Both the position numbers and the translations under genes were made by a program. The notes under the pieces were generated by a model. The model was not told where the DNA came from. It searched no databases and saw only the letters and a program-made list of their open reading frames with translations. A stretch of DNA of 64,000 nt, from positions 1 to 64,000 of the forward strand of contig DASVVT010000026.1 in NCBI GenBank assembly GCA_036386415.1. The letters are read 5' to 3'. This document shows, piece after piece, positions 42,170-50,157 of this stretch (positions are counted from its first letter, which is position 1; each line of letters begins with the position of its first letter). This DNA is from DASVVT01 sp036386415 (GTDB lineage Bacteria > Acidobacteriota > Blastocatellia > Pyrinomonadales > Pyrinomonadaceae).

Positions 42170-42576
42170 GCGGATGGGATGCTTGAGTTAGTAGTATCCC
42201 GAGGTTCATCTCAACTCTCTGTGCCATCTCCGTGTTCTGCGGTTCCTGCGGTGGTGAGTTCTTATCTTGGTAAACTCAACTGCAATCTGCTCTAAAGTCT
42301 CTACCGCCATCCTTAACTTGACTAGTCGCACGGGCAAAGCTTCACAGCCACCAATCGCCATGCCTTTTACAATTAGCAGTCAGCAGATTTTACATTCTTA
42401 ACAAACTCTTTTCGCCCTCTTAACCACATGCGCCTGAATCTCTGCCATTATCGCGCCCGTCAAAAGGGAATGCGCGGCGCAAGGGTTTTCGGTTGATGTT
42501 GAGGCAGCGCTGCACCGGGGCCAGGATGCGAACGCGTCCGGCTCAAGAGAAATCCAGGCAAGGAGATTGAATTTTC
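42170..42576. other. Intergenic stretch with shared 24-base motif
   Basis: The 407-base gap holds one arm of the type found inside the MITE-like element at 20511 (CCGTGTTCTGCGG and GGTGGTGAG, near 42229-42260), the shared 24-base motif (42382-42405) followed by another TTAACC at 42420, and the ribosome site of 42577. I see no gene. Confidence 0.5.
42382..42405. promoter_or_regulatory. 24-base motif shared with 40406, copy 2
   Basis: These bases are identical to 40406-40429. TTTACA at 42389 and TTAACA at 42398 are 9 bases apart, and TTAACC at 42420 follows 22 bases after the second. The copy is about 170 bases upstream of the start at 42577. Confidence 0.55.
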
Positions 42577-43656
42577 ATGCAAAAAGTAACTTCGCTCATT
42601 CTGCAAATTGCGATGGTCATGGGAGCCATCTATTACCGTGTCACAGAAGTCAGGGCAGACTTGTCAGCCGCTCAGCAGGAGGCGAACGCGAATGTGACGC
42701 GTGCGCTCGACCTGCTCAAGCAGGCGCGTCTGGCGATGGGCGGCGAAGACGCGCTCAAGGCGCTTCAGAGTCTTTCCATATCCGCCACCGCTCGCCGCAC
42801 CTTTCAGGATCAGAACGGACAGCCACAGGAGCGCTCAGGAAAGGTGCAACTCTATCTTTCTATATCCGGCAAGCTTGAAGCCGGGAAGGCGAGCATGAAG
42901 CTCCCTCCTGCGCCGCGCGGCGATGGCGCAACGCAGGCAGACAGGGTCTTCATCATCAAGAAGGCTCCGGGACATGAGAGCGCGGGCGCTGTAGATAAAG
43001 CGGCGGGCGCAGGAGGGGAAGGCCAGCCGCGAAAGAGAGTCGTGCGTCTCGACGGGCATCAAGCGCCGATGGCGGCACATCCGATGGGCGTTGCGCCCGT
43101 ACACTTCCTCTTAACCAGTATCCTCGGAGCACCTGCCCCTTTCCCGGTTGAATACAGCTACGCAGGCGAAGCGCAGGCCGCGTCCGGCAGCGTTGTAGAC
43201 CTTGTCGAGGCGAAATATCCCGGCGGGTTAGTGGTGCGTCTCTCTCTGGACAAGCAGACGCACCTGCCCCTCAGTATGACGTACAGGACGTTGATGCCGC
43301 CACCCCTCGGCGCTGGCGCGCGTGTCGTCTTCAGACATCGCATCGGCACAGAGGGCGAGGCCGAAGCAGATGTCATGCCCGCCCCGGAAGCGGGCGACGA
43401 AGAGATTCCTGACATTCTCATAGAGGAAGATACGAGGGTGAACGGCGGTAGCCCATCACGGGAGAAGTTTCAGATTCCTTTGCCGCCACCGCAGGAAGTG
43501 GAAGCGCAGGTGAGCTTCTCAGACTTTAACGCGACGGGCGGCATTCTCCTGCCGCACCGCATCACGCAAAGCTTCGACGGCGGCAAAGTGTTTGAGACCT
43601 GGGAAGTCGAGACATACGAGATCAACTCCCCATCCAGGCTCGAAAACCTGAAGTAG
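42577..43656 (+). CDS. Exported protein of unknown function
   Basis: At 359 residues it has an N-terminal hydrophobic segment (VTSLILQIAMVMGAIYY, about 4-20) and then a soluble exported domain. LLKQARLAMGGEDALKALQS at about 45-64 and the repeated pattern of beta-strands with FETWEVETYEINSP at the end resemble outer-membrane-lipoprotein sorting or LolA-like proteins (GG-x-ALK-A-L start), but this is uncertain. An AAGGAG lies 12 bases before the ATG. The upstream region carries the motif shared with the two-component operon. Confidence 0.7.
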   Translation: MQKVTSLILQIAMVMGAIYYRVTEVRADLSAAQQEANANVTRALDLLKQARLAMGGEDALKALQSLSISATARRTFQDQNGQPQERSGKVQLYLSISGKLEAGKASMKLPPAPRGDGATQADRVFIIKKAPGHESAGAVDKAAGAGGEGQPRKRVVRLDGHQAPMAAHPMGVAPVHFLLTSILGAPAPFPVEYSYAGEAQAASGSVVDLVEAKYPGGLVVRLSLDKQTHLPLSMTYRTLMPPPLGAGARVVFRHRIGTEGEAEADVMPAPEAGDEEIPDILIEEDTRVNGGSPSREKFQIPLPPPQEVEAQVSFSDFNATGGILLPHRITQSFDGGKVFETWEVETYEINSPSRLENLK

Positions 43657-43677
43657 TAATACTAAGTAGCAATCAAC

Positions 43678-43822
43678 AAAGGACGGGGACGATCCACGAA
43701 GTAACACGAAACGGCACGAAATGAGACGAAAAGAATGGGCTCTTTCGTGTTGCTTCGTGTCGAGCGCGTGGATCGTCCTCCGTCCTCTTTTATTCATTCT
43801 GCTATCTGGTATAAGGTTCAGG
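43678..43822. repeat. C-family element (CACGAA decamers)
   Basis: CACGAAGTAA, CACGAAACGG, CACGAAATGA units face TTTCGTGTTGCTTCGTG, within GGGGACGATCC/GGATCGTCC blocks. The tail TTCTGCTATCTGGTATAAG matches the tail of the copies at 8951 and 60841. Confidence 0.85.
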
Positions 43823-43847
43823 CCGCCGGGCGTCTCAAAGTCAAAAG

Positions 43848-43889
43848 AGGCAGGGCAGAGATTCTTCACTACATCTCTCTGTCCTGCCT
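43848..43889. terminator. Strong hairpin, possible terminator
   Basis: A 14-base stem with 13 matches (AGGCAGGGCAGAGA and TCTCTGTCCTGCCT) closes a 14-base loop. There is no T-run, so the terminator role is unproven. Confidence 0.45.
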
Positions 43890-43982
43890 TATGTCATCTT
43901 CGCCCGCCTCGCTAAATCCGCGCGCATCACGGCAAACGTAGTATCAGATAAAGCTGGATGAGAAGGGGACGCCGGGCGTACT

Positions 43983-45380
43983 ATGAGCCGCATGAACGCG
44001 AAAACTTACCCTGACGAATCATCTACGCCGCCCGACGGGGTGAATGAACGGCTAGCCCATTATCCGCTGCTGGACGCGATCATCGAACGCCGCTCGCGCC
44101 GCTTCGGGAAAGGGATGAGCCTGAACGGCGGCCCGCTCGCCTTTCAAAGCGAGGCGAGCCCGCAGCCGCTCAGTCTGGAGGACGAGGCGGCGCTGGCCTT
44201 TGCGGCCTGCGGTATCACCGGGGCGGCACTGGCCGAGCTGCCCTATCAGAGTGGCGACGTGCCGGAGGCCGGTGGCGGCCAAATCATAACGCACTTCATA
44301 GGGCGCACCGTCGCCAGTGGCGATGCGATCCACGCGGTCGCCGTCTTCGTCATCAACGACCAGGGCGTCTGGATGCTCAAGCGCCCGCAGGATTTTCCAC
44401 GCGCCGAGCTTGCAGGTCTGATATCACTGGCACGTCAACACAGGCTGGTCGAGCTTTACGAAAAGAGTCGCGTGCGCATCCACGACCAACGACAAGACGT
44501 GCCGCGCGAGCTTCCCTTCGTGCCGCCCTTCAACAAGTGGTCTGCCAACCTGCCGGGCACGACCTATTTTCTGCCGGTCAACGAATTCACAGCCCTCTTC
44601 ATCAACATCATGCTCTCTGCCTTCAGCGAAGAGTTCGGTTATTTTCTGGTCGATGAGCGCAACGGTTTCAAGCCTGCGGGCGTCAGGCGCTTCGGGCGCT
44701 CTCGCGGCGGCCACCTGCACGACGACCCGCGCGACGGGCGCGTTGGAACAATCGGCTCGATTGAGACCTGGCTGTGCGAATTCGCGGCCATCGAGCAGGG
44801 TCAGATGCTGCAAAACCTGGGGCTCATGACGCAGGCGCTGGGGCTCGGAGGTTTCCCACACTTCGCCGCGCATCCTTTCATCTGGTTTCAGACGCTCGGT
44901 TTTCGTATGGAAGAGATTCCCCTCTCTCGCTTGATCGGAGCTGGGACGATCACGAAGAGGCTCATGAAAGCTCTCAAGCGTGATGCGCTGATCCCTTCAG
45001 CCGTCGGTTTGGAGCGCGACGGTGAAACGCTCATCAAGCCGTACTGCCCGCCCTACTACCGCAACATGGAAGAGGCCGTGCTGGCGTTCGTGGAATATAA
45101 GTACCGCGCAGGCCGAGGCACGTTTCGTGACGGCGGCGAAGCGACGAGCTGGCAGGACGGCGCGAAGGTGCAGGCAGGCATTCCGGCTTACTCCGACGAG
45201 ACGATTGCCGCCACCATCGCCTGCTGCGACTACATCTACAAACGCTACGGGCGCTTCCCCACCCTGAGCGGCCCCTTTCGCACGGTGCTGGCTTACCAGG
45301 CGCACCATCTTGACCTGGATTTCTACGAGCGCTTCTACCGACCGGAAGCTCTCAGCGACACACAGCGGAGTAAGAAATGA
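43983..45380 (+). CDS. Nitroreductase-like protein of unknown function
   Basis: A soluble 465-residue protein. The N-terminal LLDAIIERRSRRFGKG (about 29-44) resembles the IxxRRSxRxF motif of FMN-dependent nitroreductases, and LSLEDEAALAFAACGITG fits the following helix. Near the end GRFPTLSGPFRTVLAYQAHHLDLDFYERFY is a second conserved-looking block. I cannot assign a substrate, and the protein is twice the usual nitroreductase length, so it may be a fusion or a divergent oxidoreductase. The 3' end abuts a D-family element. Confidence 0.65.
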   Translation: MSRMNAKTYPDESSTPPDGVNERLAHYPLLDAIIERRSRRFGKGMSLNGGPLAFQSEASPQPLSLEDEAALAFAACGITGAALAELPYQSGDVPEAGGGQIITHFIGRTVASGDAIHAVAVFVINDQGVWMLKRPQDFPRAELAGLISLARQHRLVELYEKSRVRIHDQRQDVPRELPFVPPFNKWSANLPGTTYFLPVNEFTALFINIMLSAFSEEFGYFLVDERNGFKPAGVRRFGRSRGGHLHDDPRDGRVGTIGSIETWLCEFAAIEQGQMLQNLGLMTQALGLGGFPHFAAHPFIWFQTLGFRMEEIPLSRLIGAGTITKRLMKALKRDALIPSAVGLERDGETLIKPYCPPYYRNMEEAVLAFVEYKYRAGRGTFRDGGEATSWQDGAKVQAGIPAYSDETIAATIACCDYIYKRYGRFPTLSGPFRTVLAYQAHHLDLDFYERFYRPEALSDTQRSKK

Positions 45381-45477
45381 TGAATGAGGAATGCGGAATG
45401 CGGAATGAAAAGAAAAACCATTCACCTATTGTTTTGGGTTTTTAATTCCGCATTCCGCAATCCGCATTCCGCATTCG
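45378..45477. repeat. D-family element (ATGCGGA heptamers)
   Basis: ATGAGGA, ATGCGGA, ATGCGGA, ATGAAAA units face TTCCGCATTCCGCAATCCG. It begins at the stop codon of the gene at 43983 and ends 14 bases before the SRPBCC gene. Confidence 0.88.
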
Positions 45478-45490
45478 CTTTGGAGGATCG

Positions 45491-46045
45491 GTGGCCGGTA
45501 ACGATTATCATTTCGTCACGCGGTGGCGTGTGCGCAGCACGCCGGAAGAGGTCTCGAAGATTCTTGAAGACGCGGCTGATCTGGCGCGTTGGTGGCCTTC
45601 AGTCTATCTGGATGTCGAAGTACTGGAGCCGGGCGAAGAGGGCGGCATCGGTAAACTCGTCCGTTTATATACGAAAGGCTGGCTGCCCTACACGCTGCGC
45701 TGGCAGTTTCGTGTGACGGAGTCGCGCCACCCCTTCGGCTTTACCCTTCAGGCGCTCGGCGATTTTGAGGGGCAAGGCATCTGGACATTCGAGCAGGATG
45801 GCGAGCATGTGAATATCACTTACGACTGGAAGATCGGCACGCGTAAGCGTTTGCTCAACGCGCTCTCGTTCCTTTTGAAGCCGGTCTTCGCCGCCAATCA
45901 TCGCTGGGCGATGGCGCGCGGGCTGGAGAGCCTCAACCTGGAACTGGCCCGCCGTCATGCGCAGAGCCCCGAAGAGGCCGCGCGCGTTCCGCCCCCACCG
46001 CGCCCGACGTTCCCACACAACAGGCTTGGTCGTAGATCAGCATAG
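45491..46045 (+). CDS. SRPBCC (START-like) protein
   Basis: At 184 residues it is a polyketide cyclase/START-like fold: FVTRWRVRSTPEEVSKILED, DLARWWPSVYLDVEVLEPG, LRWQFRVTESRHPFGFTLQA and GQGIWTFEQDGEHVNITYDW are typical strands and loops. It probably binds a hydrophobic ligand; target unknown. GTG start with GGAGG upstream. The tail after about 160 is proline-rich and unlike the family. Confidence 0.82.
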   Translation: MAGNDYHFVTRWRVRSTPEEVSKILEDAADLARWWPSVYLDVEVLEPGEEGGIGKLVRLYTKGWLPYTLRWQFRVTESRHPFGFTLQALGDFEGQGIWTFEQDGEHVNITYDWKIGTRKRLLNALSFLLKPVFAANHRWAMARGLESLNLELARRHAQSPEEAARVPPPPRPTFPHNRLGRRSA

Positions 46046-46093
46046 AATGCAAGTTATATTGCAACAGGACATGTTCCGATAAAATGCTTATGC

Positions 46094-46336
46094 ATGCCAA
46101 CGATTTTGAGAACCGGCCCTTATCGTTTCTACTTTCATAGCCATGAACCTAATGAACCGCCACATATTCATGTTGATCGTGATAATTTATCTGCAAAGTT
46201 TTGGTTAGACCCGATAGACTTGGCTTATAATCTGGGGTTTAGCGCAAGGGCGCTACGAAGGCTACAATCTTTGATAGAAGAGCATCAAACAGAGTTGTTG
46301 GAGGCATGGAATGGGTATTTTGGCGTTGGCGGCTGA
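46094..46336 (+). CDS. DUF4160 domain protein
   Basis: A small 80-residue DUF4160 protein: RTGPYRFYFHSHEPNEPPHIHVDRD with the HEP and PPHIHV motifs, then a helical end. It overlaps the DUF2442 gene by 26 bases in another frame. This pair recurs in many bacteria and may be a toxin-antitoxin-like or mobile unit, not proven. The gene looks clearly less GC-rich than its neighbours, which suggests recent gain. Confidence 0.88.
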   Translation: MPTILRTGPYRFYFHSHEPNEPPHIHVDRDNLSAKFWLDPIDLAYNLGFSARALRRLQSLIEEHQTELLEAWNGYFGVGG

Positions 46337-46580
46337 TGAGCGTGTCGCAGGCGTAGAGTTTAATGATGATGCATTGAGCGTCACCCTCATGGATGGTCGG
46401 GTCATAGCCGTTCCGCTTGTCTGGTATCCAAGATTATTGGAGGCGACGGAGGCGGAACGGAACAACTGGCACATCAGTGGCGGCGGGTATGGAATTCACT
46501 GGCCTGATATAGATGAAGATTTGAGTACCGAAGGCTTGCTTCGTGGCGCACCAGCACCTCGCAAACAGTCGGCGAAATAG
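46311..46580 (+). CDS. DUF2442 domain protein
   Basis: At 89 residues it matches DUF2442: RVAGVEFNDDALSVTLMDGRV, then VPLVWYPRLLEAT and WHISGGGYGIHWPDIDEDLS. The domain is often the partner of DUF4160. It overlaps that gene by 26 bases, so the two are translated together. Function unknown. Confidence 0.88.
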   Translation: MGILALAADERVAGVEFNDDALSVTLMDGRVIAVPLVWYPRLLEATEAERNNWHISGGGYGIHWPDIDEDLSTEGLLRGAPAPRKQSAK

Positions 46581-46604
46581 TTCTCCTGGTTTTCCGTCAA
46601 TCGG

Positions 46605-47729
46605 CTACCACCCGCGTTGAATCTCCCAGCGATCTACGATGCGCTCGCCTTCGAGCACTTGATAGTGCGAATGCTGCGCGGCGGTCAGGCACGAGTGATT
46701 GGCGAGCACGCGCACGCGCGCTCCGACCTTCAGACGATCAAGATTCGCATCATCAACTCCGGTAATCTCGCCGTGCTCCTGCGACAGAGCAGCGACACGC
46801 AACCCCGTATCGTCTCCTTCAAGACCAAGCACCAGACCGTAGCCGCAGGCTGCATCCAACTCGATTGCGCCGCGATCCTTTGAGAGCGCGAGCGCTCCGG
46901 CGTCAATCACGACTTTGCGTCGCGTGCGATCACGATGAACGACCGCCGCGAGCACCGTCAGGGCGCAATCTTCAAGCGCACAGCTACCTAGAGTCGCCTG
47001 AAACGCGTCGAAGAAGATGTAGTTGCCCGGTCGAGCCTCGTCTATGCCTTCCAGGTGATCGACGCTTGTGATCGTCGGCGTCGAGCCGATGCTGATAATA
47101 GGCACGGGCAACCCTTCGGCGCGCAGACCGGAAGCCGCCTCCAGCATGAGGTCTCGCTCGTGCCGCGCCACTGCGAGCAGCTCTTCTTTCGAGCGGCAGT
47201 GATAGGAATGGCCTGCGTGCGTGAGAATGCCCGCGAAGCGCAAGTTGGACGCATCCATGATCCGTCTGGGAATCTCGAACGCCTCCGGCGCGTCCATCTC
47301 GACACCGCAGCGATGATAACCGCAGTCCATTTTCATGTAGAGGTCTAGCTTGACATCAGCACGCCGCGCAGCTTCGTTCAAACGCGAGGGGATCGACAGG
47401 TCGTCCGTGATGAGCGCCAGCCGCTCGCAATTTTTCGAGAGCTCAATCGCCTGCTCGAATTTACCCGGCTCGATGGGCACGGCGTAGGTGATGTCTGTGA
47501 ACCCGTGCGAAATGAAGGCACGCGCCTCTGCGAGCGTCGAGACGGTCAATGCCCCTGAATGACCTTTCGTTTGAATGCGCGCCACCTCGACAGACTTATG
47601 CGTCTTGACGTGTGGCCGAAGTTTTGTCCCGAAGCCCGCCACGCGCGCACCGACGCGCGTCGCATTGCGCTTGAGCCGCTCTATATCGAGCAACAGGGAC
47701 GGGGTCTGGAGCGATTGCAAATCCATCAT
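46605..47729 (-). CDS. D-threonine aldolase-like PLP-dependent enzyme
   Basis: A fold-III PLP enzyme of 374 residues of the DSD1/D-threonine-aldolase type. LRPHVKTHKS (about 37-46) carries the PLP lysine, GALTVSTLAEARAF follows, and MDCGYHRCGV (about 133-142) and GSTPTI (about 208) hold the substrate and phosphate sites. The enzymes split D-beta-hydroxy amino acids, usually with a divalent metal. The ATG follows an F-family arm without a Shine-Dalgarno; a second ATG is 3 bases later. Confidence 0.87.
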   Translation of the reverse strand: MMDLQSLQTPSLLLDIERLKRNATRVGARVAGFGTKLRPHVKTHKSVEVARIQTKGHSGALTVSTLAEARAFISHGFTDITYAVPIEPGKFEQAIELSKNCERLALITDDLSIPSRLNEAARRADVKLDLYMKMDCGYHRCGVEMDAPEAFEIPRRIMDASNLRFAGILTHAGHSYHCRSKEELLAVARHERDLMLEAASGLRAEGLPVPIISIGSTPTITSVDHLEGIDEARPGNYIFFDAFQATLGSCALEDCALTVLAAVVHRDRTRRKVVIDAGALALSKDRGAIELDAACGYGLVLGLEGDDTGLRVAALSQEHGEITGVDDANLDRLKVGARVRVLANHSCLTAAQHSHYQVLEGERIVDRWEIQRGW

Positions 47730-47730
47730 A

Positions 47731-47798
47731 TGCGTAATTCGTAAATCATGAATCGTAAATCGCCGAACCGTTTCTCTTTTTCCCCGACGATTTACGTT
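47731..47798. repeat. F-family element (CGTAAAT heptamers)
   Basis: CGTAATT, CGTAAAT, CATGAAT, CGTAAAT units face GATTTACG across a loop that contains a T-rich run. It lies between two minus-strand genes, next to the start of the PLP-enzyme gene. Confidence 0.7.
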
Positions 47799-47807
47799 CT
47801 CCAGGTT

Positions 47808-48962
47808 TCAGTATAAGTGCTCTTCGTCGCGAAGGCCGACGGCGACAGGAGCGACAGTGCCCGCCGCGCGCCGCTCCCAGGCGCTCGTTTGCCAGTTGTC
47901 GATGGCGTCCTTGTCCTTTTGCAGAATCCAGACGGGGAGAGACATGTACAGGTACTCGGCCAGCGCATAGACGTAAGGCTCGTACATGCGGCGCAGCTCC
48001 GCGAGCCTCTGATCGGCAGCCGCACCGTCGCGCAGAGGGATACCGGCTGCCGCGAGGCTCATTCTCAAGCGTGAGAGGTCTGCGGGTGGAAGACGATCAG
48101 GCTCTGGCGTGACAGGCGGCGTATAGAGTATCTGGGCCAGGTCAACGATGGCGTGGCGTGCCATGGCGAAGGTGAGCCGCGCCTGCCAGGCCGACACACC
48201 TTTGACGCCGACCATCACGAGCGTGCACGTATCCAGAATCGTCGTCAGCGCCACCAGCCACGACTGGTTATCGTGCTGCGAGCGGAAAAAGCAGAGGACG
48301 GGATAAGAGAGATGGCTCTCCATCAACTCCGCAGACCAGCGCTCCCAATCACCCAGAAACTCATCAAGCTCCTTCATATTGCCGCAGGCGGCATGACGTT
48401 TGAGCAGCTCCGTGGCGCTCGAAGGCGAGCCGGAGCGCGCGTCCAGCAGAGAGATGTTCACTTCGCGCCGCGAGAATGCCTGGTAGAGCACGGGCAGGTA
48501 TCCGATGACGATGGCGATAAAGCCGAAGCCCGTTCCCGCCTCGACCGTTGACAGGAAGCGGCCAAGGCGTGTCACCGGCACGACATCTCCGAAGCCGAGC
48601 GTGAAGAACGTGACGCCGCTCAGGTAAAGATAGGTTCCGAAGCCTGGGGCTGCCTCATACACGTTAAGGCTCACGTAGTGTGCCCATTGCAACAGCGCGA
48701 AGCCGAAGATCAGCCCCACCGCCCAGATGTTGATGAGCACGGGCAGCGACAGCGGCCCGTAAATGCCAAGGTAGCTGTCCCGCCGCTTGCCTCTGCGTAT
48801 GCGGCGCGCGAGCGCAGCCCAGGGCATCCACGTGTAGCGATAGAAAAGTCTGGTCAGGCGAATGCGGCGCGTCACGCGCCTCGGCAGGACGATGGTCTCG
48901 AAGGCATCCCAGAGGACGGTCAAAATCAGGATACAACCGGCGATTGTTAAAAGCGCAGTCAT
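47808..48962 (-). CDS. Two-pore-helix ion channel family protein
   Basis: At 384 residues it has an N-terminal helix (LLTIAGCILILTVLWDAF), further helices (LPVLINIWAVGLIFGFALLQW; VEAGTGFGFIAIVIGYLPVL), and the pore TFFTLGFGDVVPVT (about 117-130) whose TLGFGD filter resembles the TVGYGD of potassium channels. The long C-terminal half is helical and cytoplasmic, with no RCK domain seen. It is thus a potassium-channel-like protein with unknown gating. Confidence 0.83.
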   Translation of the reverse strand: MTALLTIAGCILILTVLWDAFETIVLPRRVTRRIRLTRLFYRYTWMPWAALARRIRRGKRRDSYLGIYGPLSLPVLINIWAVGLIFGFALLQWAHYVSLNVYEAAPGFGTYLYLSGVTFFTLGFGDVVPVTRLGRFLSTVEAGTGFGFIAIVIGYLPVLYQAFSRREVNISLLDARSGSPSSATELLKRHAACGNMKELDEFLGDWERWSAELMESHLSYPVLCFFRSQHDNQSWLVALTTILDTCTLVMVGVKGVSAWQARLTFAMARHAIVDLAQILYTPPVTPEPDRLPPADLSRLRMSLAAAGIPLRDGAAADQRLAELRRMYEPYVYALAEYLYMSLPVWILQKDKDAIDNWQTSAWERRAAGTVAPVAVGLRDEEHLY

Positions 48963-49273
48963 CTACATGGCTCCTGCAACATCAATCGGGGGCATCAATC
49001 TTCTTGCGCCCCCGCGCCTCACTCGACAAACGAAGCAAGCCGGGCGAGAAGACTTGACCGGAATTCCCTTTGTAACTATCATTGTTACAGTCGCTGCATG
49101 ATAACTCGTTTGTGAATTAGTGGCAAGCGCATGTGTAGAGAGAAGAGATTAAACGCAAAGAGCGCAAAGGAGGAGACGCAAAGAACGCAGAGAAGCAGCC
49201 TCTTTGCGTCCTCTGCGATGCCCTTTGCGGCCTTTGCGTTTAAACGCCTCTTTAAGTCAGGAAGGAGTTCTAG
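48963..49273. other. Intergenic stretch between divergent genes
   Basis: The 311-base gap holds a B-family element (49147-49246) and the AGGAAGGAG ribosome site of the SDR gene. I see nothing else. Confidence 0.5.
49147..49246. repeat. B-family element (CGCAAAGGN)
   Basis: TTAAACGCAAAGAGCGCAAA and further CGCAAAGAA units face CTTTGCGGCCTTTGCGTTTA. It lies about 27 bases upstream of the SDR start. Confidence 0.9.
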
Positions 49274-50026
49274 ATGAACAGACTACAGGGAAAGTATGTG
49301 TTGATAACCGGAGCCTCGCAGGGGTTGGGACGCCAGTTGGCAATCAGTTATGCGCGCGAAGGCGCGGCGGGTCTAAGTATTGTGGCGCGTAACAAGGATG
49401 CGCTCGACGAAGTGCGAGCGCGCATCCGCGAGGTGGCGCCCCGGACACAAGTTGTCGTGATCGTCGCCGATCTGACCGCGCAGGAAGCGGTCGAGCGCGT
49501 CATCGCTACGACGCTCGCTGAATTCGGCGGGCGACTCGACGTGCTGGTCAACAACGCCTCGGCCATCGGCCCGACTCCGCTGCCTTACCTGCTCGACTAC
49601 CCGCTCGAAGATTTTCATGCGGTGATTAACACCAACCTCGTCGCCCCGTTTCTGCTCATCAAGAAAGCGCTGCCCGCGATGGTCGAGCACGGCGGGTCGA
49701 TCATCAACGTGACGAGCGACGCGGGGCGCGTGGGCTACCCTGGCTGGGGCGCTTACGGCATCTCGAAGTTCGGCATCGAGGGGATGTCGCAGACGTGGGC
49801 GGCTGAGCTTGAAGGAAGCAACGTGCGCGTCAACTGGGTCGATCCCGGCGAGATGAACACGGCGATGCACCGCGCCGCAGAGCCTGAAGAAGACCCCACG
49901 CAGTGGGCTGACCCGGCGGACGTGACGGAAATCTTTATCTATCTCGCTTCGGATGAATCGCGCGACGTGAACGGGAAAAGATTCCAGGCGCAGGAGGAAG
50001 ATGAAACGGTAGACAGTAGTCAGTAG
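49274..50026 (+). CDS. SDR family oxidoreductase
   Basis: A short-chain dehydrogenase of 250 residues: Rossmann motif TGASQGLGR (about 13-21), NNASAIGP (about 96), and the catalytic Ser, with YGISKFG (about 156-162) carrying Tyr and Lys. The family reduces or oxidises alcohols with NAD(P). The substrate is unknown. GAAGGAG precedes the ATG. The C-terminal VDSSQ and stop are encoded by an A-family arm. Confidence 0.9.
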   Translation: MNRLQGKYVLITGASQGLGRQLAISYAREGAAGLSIVARNKDALDEVRARIREVAPRTQVVVIVADLTAQEAVERVIATTLAEFGGRLDVLVNNASAIGPTPLPYLLDYPLEDFHAVINTNLVAPFLLIKKALPAMVEHGGSIINVTSDAGRVGYPGWGAYGISKFGIEGMSQTWAAELEGSNVRVNWVDPGEMNTAMHRAAEPEEDPTQWADPADVTEIFIYLASDESRDVNGKRFQAQEEDETVDSSQ

Positions 50027-50151
50027 TCAGTAGACAGTAGAACAGAAAATCCATTAGTGTGGTCGATATTGCGTACTTTAAATCATAGTAGATAACAGAG
50101 CTTGAGGCTCTGTCTTTTCTACTGGCTGCTGACTACTGTCTACTGTCTACT
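50009..50151. repeat. A-family element with hairpin loop
   Basis: AGTAGNC heptamer arms flank a loop with AAATCATAGTAGA and a 7-base hairpin. The left arm encodes the SDR C-terminus, and the right arm ends 6 bases before the QueA-like start. Confidence 0.9.
50095..50118 (+). terminator. Hairpin with T-run in A-family loop
   Basis: ACAGAGC and GCTCTGT form a 7-base stem around TTGAG, followed by CTTTT. It would end the SDR transcript inside the repeat element. Confidence 0.5.
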
Positions 50152-50157
50152 TTCGCG

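Larger units (their letters stand above)
43657..43982. other. Intergenic stretch with C-family element and hairpin
   Basis: The gap holds a C-family element (43678-43822) and a second hairpin (43848-43889). I see no gene. Confidence 0.6.
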
